NCBI GenBank assembly: GCA_030704615.1
Contig: CM060732.1
Span: forward strand, 12,462,001 to 12,526,000
DNA: 64,000 nucleotides
Direction of reading: 5' to 3'
Source: Takakia lepidozioides
Lineage: Eukaryota > Streptophyta > Takakiopsida > Takakiales > Takakiaceae
Shown here piece after piece: positions 21,983-33,835 of the stretch; positions within the stretch are counted from its first letter, which is position 1, and every line of letters begins with the position of its first letter. The position numbers and the translations under genes were made by a program. The notes under the pieces are model-generated. The model made no database searches and was not told the DNA's origin. It worked only from the letters and a program-made list of their open reading frames with translations.

Positions 21983-22154
21983 GACAACCAGCATGTAGCC
22001 CAGTGGTAATGGGCACATACCACGTTGGATGTGGTTGTGGGTTCAAACCACGGTCTGGTGTGTCATGAAGGTGTCCACCTTTCAGCTGGAAGGTAGTAGC
22101 CCTTGTGGTGAAGTGACACCATAAGTTCTTCGGGAGGCGTCAATTTTTTTTTTT
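21983..22154 (+). mobile_element. tRNA-derived SINE with 11-bp target duplications
   Basis: The 172-bp unit has an A-box-like TAGCCCAGTGGTAATGG (about 21,996-22,012) and a B-box-like GGGTTCAAACC (about 22,049). It has an unrelated body and ends in a run of about 11 T. It is flanked by identical GAGGTTGGGCT copies at 21,972-21,982 and 22,155-22,165, the target-site duplication expected of LINE-mediated insertion. The oligo-T tail is like that of plant Au-type SINEs; assignment to that family is inference. No coding capacity. Confidence 0.8.
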
Positions 22155-22165
22155 GAGGTTGGGCT

Positions 22166-23050
22166 TCAGCGATGAAGGATACCGTAACTGTAGATCAGGC
22201 CGAGTCTGAAATTTCTTCAAGTTCAGTGGGGATCTCTGGTATCAATTTCAGAGTAAGGGGAGTTTTTCGGCACAATGCTAATATGGAAGTTAAAAGAAAC
22301 GTAGGTCTAGAGGGTGGATTGCTCGAGTTCATAGTGAATGGCCGAACAACAACTTATTGGTGTTGTTACGATACTTGCAGAGTCTTATGTGGAATCGGAA
22401 GATAAAAGGCAGAAGGGATCGGAGGCCGTAGAACATTGGGTCTCCAAATTGACCTTAGGGAACAGCAAAGTTGAATGGAACTACGGGAACCTGCAAGGAA
22501 TGAAGGGCACAAGGATGTGGATAATATCACTCCTATAATTATTCCCTGGATCCTGCCCTAGCAGCTCCGCAACCCAGTGGCTATGGTGACCTCCACGAAA
22601 AGAGGTTAATTGAAACCACTGCCTTTGATCAAAGTTATGAACTGGGCTAAAGTCCGATTTGTGAGCACGGTGGCCCGACCTGTGTTAATGCCTCTAGTTA
22701 GTGTGGCTTTGGGTTTTCGATATGTGCTGATTCCACTAATCAAAGTTTGGATAGTGATGTAGTTGTGCAGCGATACGTATGCGCACGACATAAGATTATC
22801 ACATAAAGAGGGAGGACAATAGGAATACTGTAATAACTTAATGGACGCTGGCGATTTGACGGTACTTTTGTCGGATTCCGGGTGTCTGAGCTCCTCCGGT
22901 GGGGCCCCTGTCAAATCCTCCCCACCCCCTCTCATCACGGTTTCACTAGTAAATACTTAAGAATCCAAGTGGGTTCCATACGTGGTCAGTAGCGTGATGG
23001 TATTGTAGTCGGCAAGGTTTCGGTTTTGATTCTTGATGGAAGGCTCTTGT
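22166..23050. other. No gene recognised
   Basis: Several short open frames but none with motifs I know. It may belong to the same decayed locus into which the SINE inserted. Confidence 0.35.
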
Positions 23051-23059
23051 AGTGTAACC

Positions 23060-23310
23060 CAGGTATCAGTATTCGAATTGATGTAACCCTCTGTAACCCC
23101 GGTCTCACATGTAATCCTAGTTTCTCATATAACTCTGGTTAGTCCATTTTATACTTAGTCAAATTTTGAGACCAAGTGTGAGTTACACCGAGTGGAGTTA
23201 CACTCCATTATGTGTAACCCCGAGCGGAGTTACACACCTCGTTGTGTAACCCCAAGTGGAGTTACACACCACGTCGTGTAACCCAGTGTAACCTTGTCTG
23301 GAGTTTACAC
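23060..23310. repeat. Tandem hairpin repeat, GTGTAACCCC..GGAGTTACAC
   Basis: Units of about 32 bp with the form GTGTAACCCCGAGCGGAGTTACAC recur near 23,212 and 23,244, with looser copies at about 23,178 and 23,278 and TGTAACCCxGG words back to 23,055. Within each unit GTGTAAC pairs with GTTACAC, so every unit can fold as a hairpin. It is another locus-specific family of short inverted repeats in this window. Confidence 0.7.
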
Positions 23311-24579
23311 CCTTCAATTCCATGTCACTCTCAAGAGAGGGTGGGGAAGATTTGACATGGCGGCCATCATGTCAGAGGTTGCAAGTGTGCATTACGTTCT
23401 TACATTATTCCTATTATCTTCCCATAAAGAGTGAGGCCAGGTAGCCTGATTTAAAAGAAAAACCTTTCCCAATGTTTTTATGTAACAGAACACATACCCA
23501 GTGATTTTTTTTCCAATACATGAACTCAGAGGTACCACCCAACTTAGACAAGTTTGCAGCAAGCAAGAGGTGATGCAAGCAGTAGGGTAGGCTCTCAGAA
23601 ATGCAAGAGTCACATTGAATGGAATACAATACGGCATAGAGTAAAGGGCACTGTGAGCCGTTGATTCCAAAATGGATGACATTCAAACGTTTCAAGCCCC
23701 TCAGTATCCCACGATTTGAAAACATCCCTCGTGAAGTGCTTCAATCTTCACGGACCATGGAAGCTTGCTCCGGCGCTCCTCTGAGGGCGCAGGGAGAGCC
23801 TATACTCAATTCCCCGTCGTCTGTTTGCTGGGATCGATGGGGAGGGCACACATCGTGCAGCAAGTTTCTGATGCAGAATTTGGAGCTGACATGGGCACCC
23901 ACTTTGGCAATGCTGGACCCAACACCATTGCAAGTGATAGCCATGACGTCTACCCAGCCTCCAGGTTTACAGAAGAAGGGTATGGATGCAATTGTTTGTG
24001 GCTAGTTGCTTTGGGTCTTTAAGCTCTGTGCCTGGAATTGATCCCGGCTTCACATTGAAGTCTCACCCATTTTGGTGGAAGAATGCCCCACTTTATCTTG
24101 AAATTTAGACCCTTGTTACCCTTTTCATGAGCTCCTTCATAATCTCCAATTATGTCTGGAGATTCCTTCTTCCCATTCATTGCATTAGAGACACAGTGTA
24201 ACTTAGTTTGTAGCTTCTGCGGATATACTGTTTTACTCTCGAGCAGCGCAGAGCGGCAATTGCCAGGCATACTAGGGTTGCATAACTGGTAGAGGGAGAT
24301 GTTCCAATTGACCATTCCCTGCGAACAATGGCTATGACGTACCCTTCAGGGTTCTCGCAGCTTATCAACCCTCTTGATTCAGCCTAAAACTGACATGTCT
24401 CTTTCTCCGAGCAAACGACAATTCAGTACAGGGAATCGAGTGCTCATGTAGTGACGGGGTGGACATCCTGCCAGAGAACATAAGGTCGCTTCCTGCACTG
24501 CAGCCTAGCTGCCGATCGGTATCGTGGAAGACTTATGGCTGTGGTTGCACTGACAATCACTCTTATGTGTTGCATGCAG
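23311..24579. other. No gene recognised
   Basis: Open frames on both strands without recognisable motifs. The stretch lies upstream of a PDF-type exon and might contain earlier exons of that gene, but I could not define them. Confidence 0.35.
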
Positions 24580-24659
24580 ATCAAGCGATGAGCATAGAAA
24601 GACTGTGGCAGGATTTCTTCTCAGACCCTTCACAGTGGTGGGACAACAGGTTTCATAAG
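24580..24659 (+). CDS. Exon with PDF/OSB-type motif (partial)
   Basis: A short exon bounded by a good acceptor (GTTGCATGCAG, ending 24,579) and donor (AAG|GTGAGG at 24,660). It encodes LWQDFFSDPSQWWDNR. This W-x-x-FF...P-x-(Q/E)WWDNR block starts the PDF motif found in plant organellar single-stranded DNA-binding (OSB) proteins; I also associate it with some PPR proteins of seed-free plants. The rest of the motif (KxxPDFKHK) should be in a following exon that I could not find. It lies 0.9 kb upstream of the PPR-DYW gene, same strand. Confidence 0.55.
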
Positions 24660-25519
24660 GTGAGGTTGTCTTCATGCAGGACGTGCAAAAGTTTGCAAGG
24701 ATCGATTGTCAGTGAAGCTAGTTGATAGTGTTTTGTCAACTCGAATGCATCTGCAAATGCAAGCATTAATGAAAATTTGGCTCTTCATTTGCAAAGTGTA
24801 GGAAAGCTGAATCCAACTGTTGGTATGAATATGTTGTTCTCCTTGATTGCAGGGCATGAAAGTAGGTTATTTAAGCTTCTTAGCTAAGTAGTATTGAAGC
24901 TTTGGAAAGCCATAAAATAGAATGTAACTGTGGCTATCAATACGTTGTGCTTATTTCTTAGCAGGGCATGAAAGTAGGTTCACGGTTATTCCGGTTCTTT
25001 TGAAAGATTTTTTGAGCTTGGTGGGTTGCAGTCTCTATGTGAGCCTGTGGTAGAAGGTATAGCCACTCAGCTCCCAGCGCTTGGTTCTCACAGAGAAGTC
25101 CAAGATCACCAGACTTCAGACACAGGCGCACAAAGGAGGTCCTTTGGATTGAGAGTGGGCTAAACCCTCCTTGGGTGCAAGCAGAGCTAGCTGCCTTGAT
25201 GCAACGTCAAGCACAATCTGGTGATCTGGTGATCGTACACGAAGGCCAAAAACGTACCAAGTATTGTTTTGTGTTTGAAGGATTGTAGCTCGCACAGATT
25301 GAGTTGGCACACTTTCTTCTCAAAGTAGATAACCAGAATATTGTACAGTAGGAGTGTGTATCTTTCTTTGAAGTATCCATGAGCTTTCTGATATTTTATG
25401 TGACCTTGAGTGTAGGGGTTGGTGACAAAAGTCTTGAGTCATTCAGGATGGCAGGGTTGAGTCATGTATAGTTGTTTGTTGGACATCTGACTGGCGGCAG
25501 GGACAGCAACTCCACCATC
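24660..25519. other. Leader region upstream of the PPR-DYW gene
   Basis: The word GCAGGGCATGAAAGTAGGTT occurs twice, near 24,851 and 24,963, each preceded by an acceptor-like tract, which suggests a duplicated intron end. No frame is recognised. It could hold introns linking the PDF exon to the PPR reading frame. Confidence 0.4.
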
Positions 25520-28030
25520 ATGAATGTTTCTGAAAGAGGATCAACAGATGCAGTCGAGAACTCTTCTGGCACTTCTGGTGAGGATGTGAGGACACTATGT
25601 GAGGCAGGGCGACTGAAAGAAGCACTGCACATTTTGAACCAACAAGACACACAGGCAGACTCCAATACTCTTATCTGTGTCCTGAAGGAGTGCATCAACA
25701 TTAAAGGCCTAGCAGAGGGAAAGCAGGTGCATGCCTACATTATCCGAAGTGGATTGAAGCCAAATATCTTTCTGCTCAACACCCTTGTCAACATGTATGC
25801 CAAGTGCGGGAGCGTGGTGGATGCACGTGAAGTATTTGACAACATGCCTGAACGGACTTTGTTTACATGGAACATAATGATAGCAGGATACGCCCGGCAT
25901 GGGTATGGTAGGGAGGCTTTCCAGATCTACAAGGAAATGGAACACAAAGGGGTGACACCAGACAGGGTCACTTTCATTTCTGTCCTAAATGCGTGTGCCA
26001 GCCTGGGCGCCCTGGAAAAGGGCAGAGAGGTCCATGCTGGCATTATCAACGCTGGAATTGCATCATATGTTAATTTAGAGAATAGCCTTGTCAATATGTA
26101 TGCCAAATGCAGGAGCATGAAGGATGCGCAACAAGTATTTGACAACATGGTAAAACGTGATGTGGTCTCATGGAGCGCTATGATCACAGGATATTCGCAG
26201 CAGGGTAATGGTAGGGATGCTTTGAAGATCTATGCGCAAATGCAGTGTGAAGGGGCGATGCCCAACAGGGTCACATTCATTTGCGTTCTGCAAGCGTGTG
26301 CCAGCCTTGGAGATCTTGACAAGGGAAGAAAGGTCCATTCGGACATCATCAAAGCTGGAATTTCAACAGATATTGTTCTAGAGACTGCCCTTGCTGACAT
26401 GTATGCCAAATGTGGGAGCATGAAGGATGCACGTCAAGTATTCAACAATATGGCTCAACGAAATGTGGTCTCGTGGAGTGTGATGATCGATGGGTATGCT
26501 CGGCATGAGGGTGGAAAGGAGGCTTTTGAGATCTATGAGGAAATGCAAGGCAAAGGTGTGATGCCGAATACAATCACATTTATTTGCATTCTGAATGCAT
26601 GTGCCAGCCTGGGAGCTCTGGAAAAGGGCAAAGAGGTTCACGATAAGCTCCTGAAAGCTGGAAGCCTGCCATATATCAATTTAGAGAACACCCTTATCAA
26701 CATGTATGCAAAATGCGGGAGTCTAAAGGATGCACGTCAAGTGTTCAACAATATGACTAGACGAGATGTCGTCTCATGGAATGCCATGATCGCAGGATGT
26801 GTTCAGCAGGGGTGTGGTAGGGAAGCTTTGGACATATATGAGCAAATGCAATGGGACGGGTTTATGCCCAACAAAGTCACATTCATTGCTATTCTGAATG
26901 CGTGTGCCAGCCTTGGAGCCCTAGGAAAGGGCAAAGAGGTCCATGCTGACATCATCAAAGCTGGAATTTTGTCAGAGAGCCTGCCAGAGAATACCCTTGT
27001 TGACACATATGCCAACAATCTGGAGAATAGCCTTATTGACATGTATGCCAAATGTGGGAGCTTGAAGAATGCACGGCAAGTGTTTGACAATATGACTCGA
27101 CGAAATGTGGTCTCATGGAGTGCGATGATTGCAGGATATGCTCAGCATGGGTGTGGTATCGAGGTCATCGAACTATTTGAACAAATGCATAAGGAAGGCT
27201 TGAGGCCGGATGGTATCACTTTTGTATCTCTTCTCTCTGCATGTAGCCGGGTGGGTCTAGTGGATGAGGGCAGTCGCTATTTTGATTGCATGAGTCGAGA
27301 TCACGGCATCACTCCTACAGTGGAGCACTTTTGCTGCATGGTGGACCTTCTTGGCCGTGCAGGGCGATTGGATGAAGCAGAGGATCTCATTAACAAAATG
27401 CCCATGAAGCCAGATGCTGGGGTATGGAGGACCTTGCTTGGTGCCTGCAGAATTCATGGCGATGTGGTGGTGGCTGAACGTGCAGCAAAAAGCATTCTTG
27501 AGTGTGATACTCAGCATGCTGCAGCATATGTGCTGCTGTCAAATATCTATGCTGTGGCTGGCAGGTGGGATGATAAAGCAAAGGTAAGAAAAATGATGGA
27601 CGAGAGAGGTGTCAGAAAGGAAGCTGGGCGCAGCTGCATTGAGGTCAACAACCAAGTGCATACTTTTGTTGTAGAAGACAATTTACATCCACAAATTAAA
27701 GAAATCCATGCTGAGCTGAAGAGATTGTACAAACAGATGAAGGAGGCTGGGTACGTGTCTGACACACGTTTTGTATTGCATGATGTTGAGGAGGAACAGA
27801 AGGAATTTTCTCTTTGCCACCACAGTGAGAAGTTGGCCATTGCTTTTGGGCTCATCAGTACACCCCCTGGGACGGTGATCCGTGTCATAAAGAACCTTCG
27901 GGTTTGTGGTGACTGCCACACCGCCACCAAGTTCATCTCAAATATTGTTGGGCGAGAAATAGTTGTGCGGGATGGCAACCGCTTTCACCACTTCCAAGAT
28001 GGGGTTTGTTCTTGTGGGGATTACTGGTGA
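25520..28030 (+). CDS. PLS-class pentatricopeptide repeat protein with E and DYW domains
   Basis: Complete intron-free frame; the first ATG is at 25,520 ([10 protein letters not shown]), giving about 836 residues. The body is a chain of P, L and S repeats marked by [16 protein letters not shown] and [14 protein letters not shown] blocks. E motifs follow, with RSCIEVNN and [11 protein letters not shown]. The C-terminal DYW domain has the cytidine-deaminase zinc signature HSEKLAIAF ... CGDCH (about 27,820-27,920) and ends in CGDYW at the stop. Such proteins bind a specific organellar transcript one base per repeat and deaminate C to U a few bases downstream of the bound sequence. N-terminal targeting is not obvious from this ATG; a spliced upstream leader is possible. 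All key catalytic residues are present, so it is probably functional. Confidence 0.93.
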   Translation: MNVSERGSTDAVENSSGTSGEDVRTLCEAGRLKEALHILNQQDTQADSNTLICVLKECINIKGLAEGKQVHAYIIRSGLKPNIFLLNTLVNMYAKCGSVVDAREVFDNMPERTLFTWNIMIAGYARHGYGREAFQIYKEMEHKGVTPDRVTFISVLNACASLGALEKGREVHAGIINAGIASYVNLENSLVNMYAKCRSMKDAQQVFDNMVKRDVVSWSAMITGYSQQGNGRDALKIYAQMQCEGAMPNRVTFICVLQACASLGDLDKGRKVHSDIIKAGISTDIVLETALADMYAKCGSMKDARQVFNNMAQRNVVSWSVMIDGYARHEGGKEAFEIYEEMQGKGVMPNTITFICILNACASLGALEKGKEVHDKLLKAGSLPYINLENTLINMYAKCGSLKDARQVFNNMTRRDVVSWNAMIAGCVQQGCGREALDIYEQMQWDGFMPNKVTFIAILNACASLGALGKGKEVHADIIKAGILSESLPENTLVDTYANNLENSLIDMYAKCGSLKNARQVFDNMTRRNVVSWSAMIAGYAQHGCGIEVIELFEQMHKEGLRPDGITFVSLLSACSRVGLVDEGSRYFDCMSRDHGITPTVEHFCCMVDLLGRAGRLDEAEDLINKMPMKPDAGVWRTLLGACRIHGDVVVAERAAKSILECDTQHAAAYVLLSNIYAVAGRWDDKAKVRKMMDERGVRKEAGRSCIEVNNQVHTFVVEDNLHPQIKEIHAELKRLYKQMKEAGYVSDTRFVLHDVEEEQKEFSLCHHSEKLAIAFGLISTPPGTVIRVIKNLRVCGDCHTATKFISNIVGREIVVRDGNRFHHFQDGVCSCGDYW

Positions 28031-31000
28031 AATGATCGATATGCGTAAAGGAAACTAGACCACTTCATGGTATAAGTCCGGGGGAGAAGTGCAACATGAA
28101 TATTGACTTCTTTACATTGGCAATCTCTTGACATGGATCTTGCATGGAATCATGAGTATAGTAGGTGCAGCTGAGCTCGAGACATTCTTAAGCATTGATT
28201 TATGCAGTTCTGGAAGAATTGTTTGTTAAAGCATGTGCATAGAATAACAATGAAAATGCAAATATACTAAAACTTGTTCATGTATAAATACATCAACATA
28301 TGTCAATGAATATGTGACGTGGAAGCAATCGATGCAAACACATTTTCTGGCCAGTACTTTATCCTTCACTATTTTGTTCACTATGCATCACAAACCAGCC
28401 AGCATGGGAGACATGGCCGCACCTCCTTAGCCAGTGTACACAGTACACACCTTATAATTCACGGCTTCTGCATAACACGACATAATCAAGTGGTATGGTA
28501 CCTATACAAACATTGCCACTACATTCCGAAGCACGATGGTTCTCCCTTACAAATGTTGAGAGTTCATACCTACGAAGCAGTCCCTCAGACCACAGTACCC
28601 CACAATGGTTGTTACCATGTAATGTAACAAGAGTTGTAACAGTTGTGCTACTTTAGTTTGGAGCTTTGTATGGGTCAACTCATGTTTGTTGGGCTGGTTG
28701 TGTGGTTGTGGCATTTTTGTTGCTAAATATCTGCCCCCCCACTACACTCGGGCAGATCTAGCATAGGCGGATCTCTCATTTCTGAGTAGCTCGACCATGC
28801 AAATAGAAACTCCAACATACAGATATATCAGATTTGATACAGGACAACCTTCAGAGTAGTGGCCTTCTCAAGGATTGCATGTGGGTACAGTTAAATTTCT
28901 TGTAGTCACTAATGAATGTCACTAACTTACATCTACGAATCCCTTTTGAGTCACACTGAATCCTTTGCGCAGTAACAACTCGTTCCATCTCACTCAGGCG
29001 TGCCCTCTCCAGTCTCAGTATGTCACAAGGTTTCCATAGATTGCACTAGCCCCAGCATCCATAGTTGCATTTCACTATAGCTCATACTGTAGACTTCACC
29101 TCTTACATTCTAAGTTCCCTTAAGTGTGCTTCAAAACACCATGGTACCTAGTATGGAAAAGATGGGGCACACAGGCAAGGTTGAGATTAGCTGAGACATC
29201 AACTACATCCTTTAAAGACAGATATGTGCCACAGTTGATGCGTTCAGCCTGGGCTAGCACTGCTTTGCGTCGTTTAGTTGGATCTATATGATCTCCAATG
29301 GTTCTAGGCTGCAGTTCTCTGCTGCAGAAGCACTGTGTATGCCTTCCCCATCCTAAATTTTCAGAGTCCAGTTGACCAGATCAATAAAAAGAGTTTGTTA
29401 ATATCCACAGTGACTGTCAACTAAGTTTCGGGATGGCCGCGTCAGGGCAGTATGAGGCTTTCCTCTGTTTCCTTCACATACAAAATTTTGATCAGCCTTT
29501 CAAAGAACAAACCAGTGACACCAGGTCAATACTTTTGACTTCATTTGAATGAGGATTTGGTTGACTACTGCAAGGAACAGACTACTGATGATGGTCAACT
29601 CTTGGCGGTAGTGTTAAAGAGCTAACCATCTTAACTATTTAGTAGACTTCGGCCTCTTAACCTCTGGGCATGCTCTGAACAACTGTGTCAGAATAAGACT
29701 AATAATGTATCCAATCAGTAGCCGGCTTGCAGATGTGCAACGTCTGTCCAATTGGACACCCATTCTCCTGATGGTATCCTGGTGCTGTGAATTTCACTGG
29801 AGCACATGTGGCATGAAAAAACACAAAGGTGCCTCTAGCACGCATCAAGCCCAGAGGAGAAATTAGGAATACCTGCAAGATGCTTGATGTCTGAATTTTT
29901 GACACATGCACCATCCCTGTCAAATGCAGAGAACAGATACATCAGCGCAGACTTGCTCCATCCCTTCCACCACCCTTTGGAACCCATTGTGTAGTTACAG
30001 AGAGTAAGGACCATGGTGAATTGCATTGCCAAAACCATTGTTCAAAGTCAAGATGCGAATGCGCACCTCATAGTCCTCCTGCACTGCCTGAAACTTTTTC
30101 GTGGCCTCTGAATTGCTATTATTCACATCAAGACTCCTACTACTGCACAAGAAAACAGATCTCAACAGGGAAATTGCTAAATAAAGGAGCCATGGAGCTT
30201 GTGATGAAAATGGTTTTTATACATGAGAATGTACTCATAAGAAGTTGTTTGCCGTAGCCTTGTGGCCTCGGTTTGTCTCCACTGGAGACTGAGTGAGATA
30301 TAATTGAGTGAGTGAGTGAGTGAGTGAGTGAGATGTAACTGTGGAGTGGAGAAAGCACTTGCATAACAGCACTCAGACACAGATTCTTCTATTTAACAAC
30401 GTGCACAAAATGCAACAAGCCCAACTAGTAGTACATCCTTGTGATAAACTCTTTCTCTAAGTTGAAATTTGGAGTAACGTGCTTCATAGAATTGATCTCC
30501 AGATTGAGAGTTGTCTTCTTGAAACAGAACCCGAGGTGTTCACGATACGGCTGCCGTATCAGGAGTCTTGTGTGCGAGGCTAGCTTCTCCAACTACTTCT
30601 TCAACTGGGGTAGATGAAGCTGCTGCAGATGCAGAGGGAGCAATTGGGGGAGGGGCAGGGACAACAAGGTTGACAGGGACAGGGGTAGGTCTCCTAGATT
30701 GCCTAGCCCTATAGGTGGGTCTCCTCATAAACAAGGTCAGGGCGGTCTTCGAAACAGATTATTGTTCCTGCTAATAAGGAACCTGAGTTTCTCACAATCC
30801 ACACAATCATATCCTAAGCAAATGTGGGACCCAAAAGATTCTTCCGAGATGCGGCTACTCTCCCCTCTGCTCATGTCTAAGCCCTTTCCTGGAAACAAAG
30901 TTCATAACCTTAAGCAGGTTGTGCACTCCCAATGCCAAAAAAAAGTTGAAGAAAGTGGTTTGATGATTTTCTCTGAAGAGCTTACCTGTGAATGAACAGA

Positions 31001-31781
31001 TAATCAACACTCTCTCGAGCTGGAGTGACCTCATCCCTCTCTGGCCAGTCCAGACACTATAAGCTTGCACACAAATTGCCGCATATCACACTTCTGCCAA
31101 CATTCTCTCCATTCAATACACTTGCAACAGACTCTCCAAGCATTCTTCCAGTGGTACTCCAGGGGTTGGAGACGGAGTCATACACCATACGTCCCGGCAA
31201 ACAAGTACTATTTACCACATAACCTTGCAGCTCCCGAAGGATTTATGTACAATGTCCGAACCAATGCCGCGCAATCGATAGGAAGCCGTTAGCACTTGGC
31301 TATCATGTTGGGGGGGTTTACTCATCCCAATGGTCAGCCAGAGAGGAGGAGAAGAGAGGGAAGGGACCTCCGCCCTTTTTAGTCGTTCACAATGCTCGCT
31401 CTTTCTCTCACCATGCATCTGATGGAATGACTTGCTGGTGTGCAAATTTTGAGATCATCCCCCGGTAGCCAATGATCCGGTTCCGATCGGAGCCTGCGGA
31501 TATGGCTTTTATCACGGGAACCAAAGGAATTCCCCGGACAAAACGTATGACCACGTCGTTCATACTGAGGCGCAGATGCTTGGATCGACCAGGATGGCAA
31601 CATGCAACCCATGTGAAAGATCTTGGTCCTCGACTGATTCCTGCCCCAACAAGTTTGCTATATGTTGAAAGAAACAATGGTTAGTTTGCGGCATTGCCGA
31701 CGCTCCAGATGTTTCTGCCCAGAGATGGGGAAGAGGTGAATCGGGTCCAGGTTTGTTGGCTCGTGTACACATGCAGCGGAT
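28031..31781. other. Intergenic region between the two PPR genes
   Basis: No gene recognised. A (TGAG)n microsatellite lies at about 30,304-30,330. Minus-strand open stretches near 29,700-30,040 (GSKGWWKGWSKS, KFTAPGYHQENG), 30,540-30,730 (Pro/Ala-rich) and 31,410-31,680 could be exons of an unrecognised gene. I could not join them. Confidence 0.4.
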
Positions 31782-31907
31782 GTGACTGACTATGGAGCAC
31801 GCGTGAGCCTAGCTGCCACTGATGATGAGGACGACTTTTTTGGTGACCAAAGACTGCAGTGCTGCAAGGATGCAAGCAATGTTTGTTGGAATAGGCCTGC
31901 TCCAACC

Positions 31908-33692
31908 ATGCCACTCATGAGGTACACAAAGCTGCATCCCTTTCTCGCTTATAAATCAGGCTCGAAGCACACTTTTTTTTGGGTCAAAGAGGGACTTGGC
32001 CGTCAAAAAAGCACACTGCCTTTCAAAAGAAGACCAAAGGAGGGGGTCAGCAACAACTCTTTCGACGCCATTGGGAATGTTAGGTCCTTGTGTAAGGCTG
32101 GACGAGTGAAAGAGGTGCTGCACATTTTGAACCAGCAAGGCATTCAGGCAGATTCCAACATGTACCTTTGTCTCTTGCAGGAGTGCATCAAGACAAAAGG
32201 CCTAGCAGAGGGAAAACAGTTGCACACCCACATCATCAAAAGTGGATTCAAGCCAAACATCTTTCTACTCAACACACTAGTAAACATGTACACCAAGCGC
32301 GGGAGCATGGTTGATGCACGCCAAGTGCTTGACAGAATGTCTGAACGAGATATGTTTACTTGGACTATGATTATCGCAGGATATGCCAAGCATGGGCATG
32401 CTGAGGAGGCTTTCAAAGCATTTAAACAAATGCAATGGGAAGGGGTGATGCCTGACAGGGTCACATTCATTTGCATTCTCAATGCATGTGCCAGCCTACG
32501 AGCCCTGGAAAGGGGCAAGAGTGTCCATGCTGACATCATTAAAGCCGGTATGAAGCCATACATTAATTTGGAGACTGCCCTTGTCAACATGTATGCCAAA
32601 TGTGGGAGCATGATGGATGCCCAACAAGTGTTCGACAGTATGGCTAAACAAGATGTGGTCTCATGGAGTGCAATGATTGGAGGATATGCTCAGTGTGGAT
32701 GTGGTAGAAAAGCTTTGGAAATATATGAGCAAATGCAGCAGGAAGGGGTGATGGCAGACAGAGTCACATTCATTGGTGTTCTAACTGCGTGTGCCAGCCT
32801 AGGAACCCTGGAAATGGGCAAAAAGGTCCATGCTGACATCATCAAAGCTGGAATTGTGTCATATGTTAATTTGGAGAATACCCTGGTTGACATGTATGCC
32901 AAATGCGGGAGCATGAAGGATGCATGTCAAGTGTTTGACAATATGCCTAAACGGGTTGTTGCCTCATGGAGTGCTATGATTGCAGGATATGCTCAGCATG
33001 GATGGGGTAGGGAGGCTTTGGAGATCTATGAGCAAATGCAACGGGAAGAGGTGATGCCTGACAGGGTCACGTTCGTTTGTGTCCTTCGTGCATGTGCCAG
33101 CCTAGGAGCTCTGGAGAAGGGAAAAGAGGTCCATGCTGACATTATCAAAGCTGGAATCGCACCATATATCAATTTGGAGACTGCCCTTGTTGACATGTAT
33201 GCCAAATGCGGGAGCATGAAGGATGCACGTCAAGTGTTTGACAATATGGCCCAACGAGATCTGGTTTCGTGGAGTGCAATGATGGCAGGATGTGCCCAGC
33301 ATGGGTGCGGCCGGGAGGCCCTACAATTGTATGATCAAATGCAACAGGAAGGCTTGAAGCCAAATAGTATCACCTTCCTATCACTTCTTTCTGCATGTAG
33401 CCATATGGGCCTATTGGATGAAGGCTGCCACTACTTTGATTCCATAAGCCAAGATCATGGCTTCACTCCTACATTGGAGCATTTTTGCTGCATGGTGGAC
33501 CTTCTTGGCCGTGCAGGGCGACTAGATGAGGCAGAGGACTTTATTAACAGAATGCCAATACAACCAGATACCAGGGTGTGGAGGGCCTTGCTTGGTGCCT
33601 GTAGAGCTCAGGGCAATGTCAAGGTAGCGGAACGTGCGGCGAAAAAATTGTCACCAGACCGCAGCATGCTGCAACTTGTGTGCTGCTTTTGA
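31908..33692 (+). CDS. PPR protein, paralogue of the upstream DYW gene, truncated before DYW
   Basis: Open frame in phase from 31,782; the first ATG is at 31,908 (MPLMRYTKLH), giving about 594 residues. The PLS repeats closely match the 25.5-kb gene, including [35 protein letters not shown] and repeated [19 protein letters not shown]. After [20 protein letters not shown] and GACRAQGNVKVAERAAKK the frame runs off and stops at 33,690-33,692. Out-of-frame remnants follow: DAAAGRGKVEEIMD, then WMKEVGYEPDT near 33,785-33,825. The whole DYW deaminase is missing. It is a tandem duplicate that lost its 3' end; it could still make an RNA-binding protein without deaminase, or be a pseudogene. Confidence 0.85.
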   Translation: MPLMRYTKLHPFLAYKSGSKHTFFWVKEGLGRQKSTLPFKRRPKEGVSNNSFDAIGNVRSLCKAGRVKEVLHILNQQGIQADSNMYLCLLQECIKTKGLAEGKQLHTHIIKSGFKPNIFLLNTLVNMYTKRGSMVDARQVLDRMSERDMFTWTMIIAGYAKHGHAEEAFKAFKQMQWEGVMPDRVTFICILNACASLRALERGKSVHADIIKAGMKPYINLETALVNMYAKCGSMMDAQQVFDSMAKQDVVSWSAMIGGYAQCGCGRKALEIYEQMQQEGVMADRVTFIGVLTACASLGTLEMGKKVHADIIKAGIVSYVNLENTLVDMYAKCGSMKDACQVFDNMPKRVVASWSAMIAGYAQHGWGREALEIYEQMQREEVMPDRVTFVCVLRACASLGALEKGKEVHADIIKAGIAPYINLETALVDMYAKCGSMKDARQVFDNMAQRDLVSWSAMMAGCAQHGCGREALQLYDQMQQEGLKPNSITFLSLLSACSHMGLLDEGCHYFDSISQDHGFTPTLEHFCCMVDLLGRAGRLDEAEDFINRMPIQPDTRVWRALLGACRAQGNVKVAERAAKKLSPDRSMLQLVCCF

Positions 33693-33835
33693 ACATCTGA
33701 TGCTGCAGCTGGTAGAGGCAAAGTTGAGGAAATAATGGACATATCTGCAACAGACATATCTGCAAATTCAAGAAATCCATGAGTTTGTCTGGGTGGATGA
33801 AAGAGGTCGGTTATGAGCCTGATACATGAGCTGTG
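33693..33835 (+). pseudogene. Remnant of E/E+ region of the truncated PPR gene
   Basis: Frame-shifted continuation of the gene ending at 33,692. Short pieces align with the intact paralogue: AAAGRGKVEEIMD corresponds to [17 protein letters not shown], and GWMKEVGYEPDT corresponds to [12 protein letters not shown]. Internal deletions and stops separate them, and homology ends at about 33,830, before the deaminase. Confidence 0.65.
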
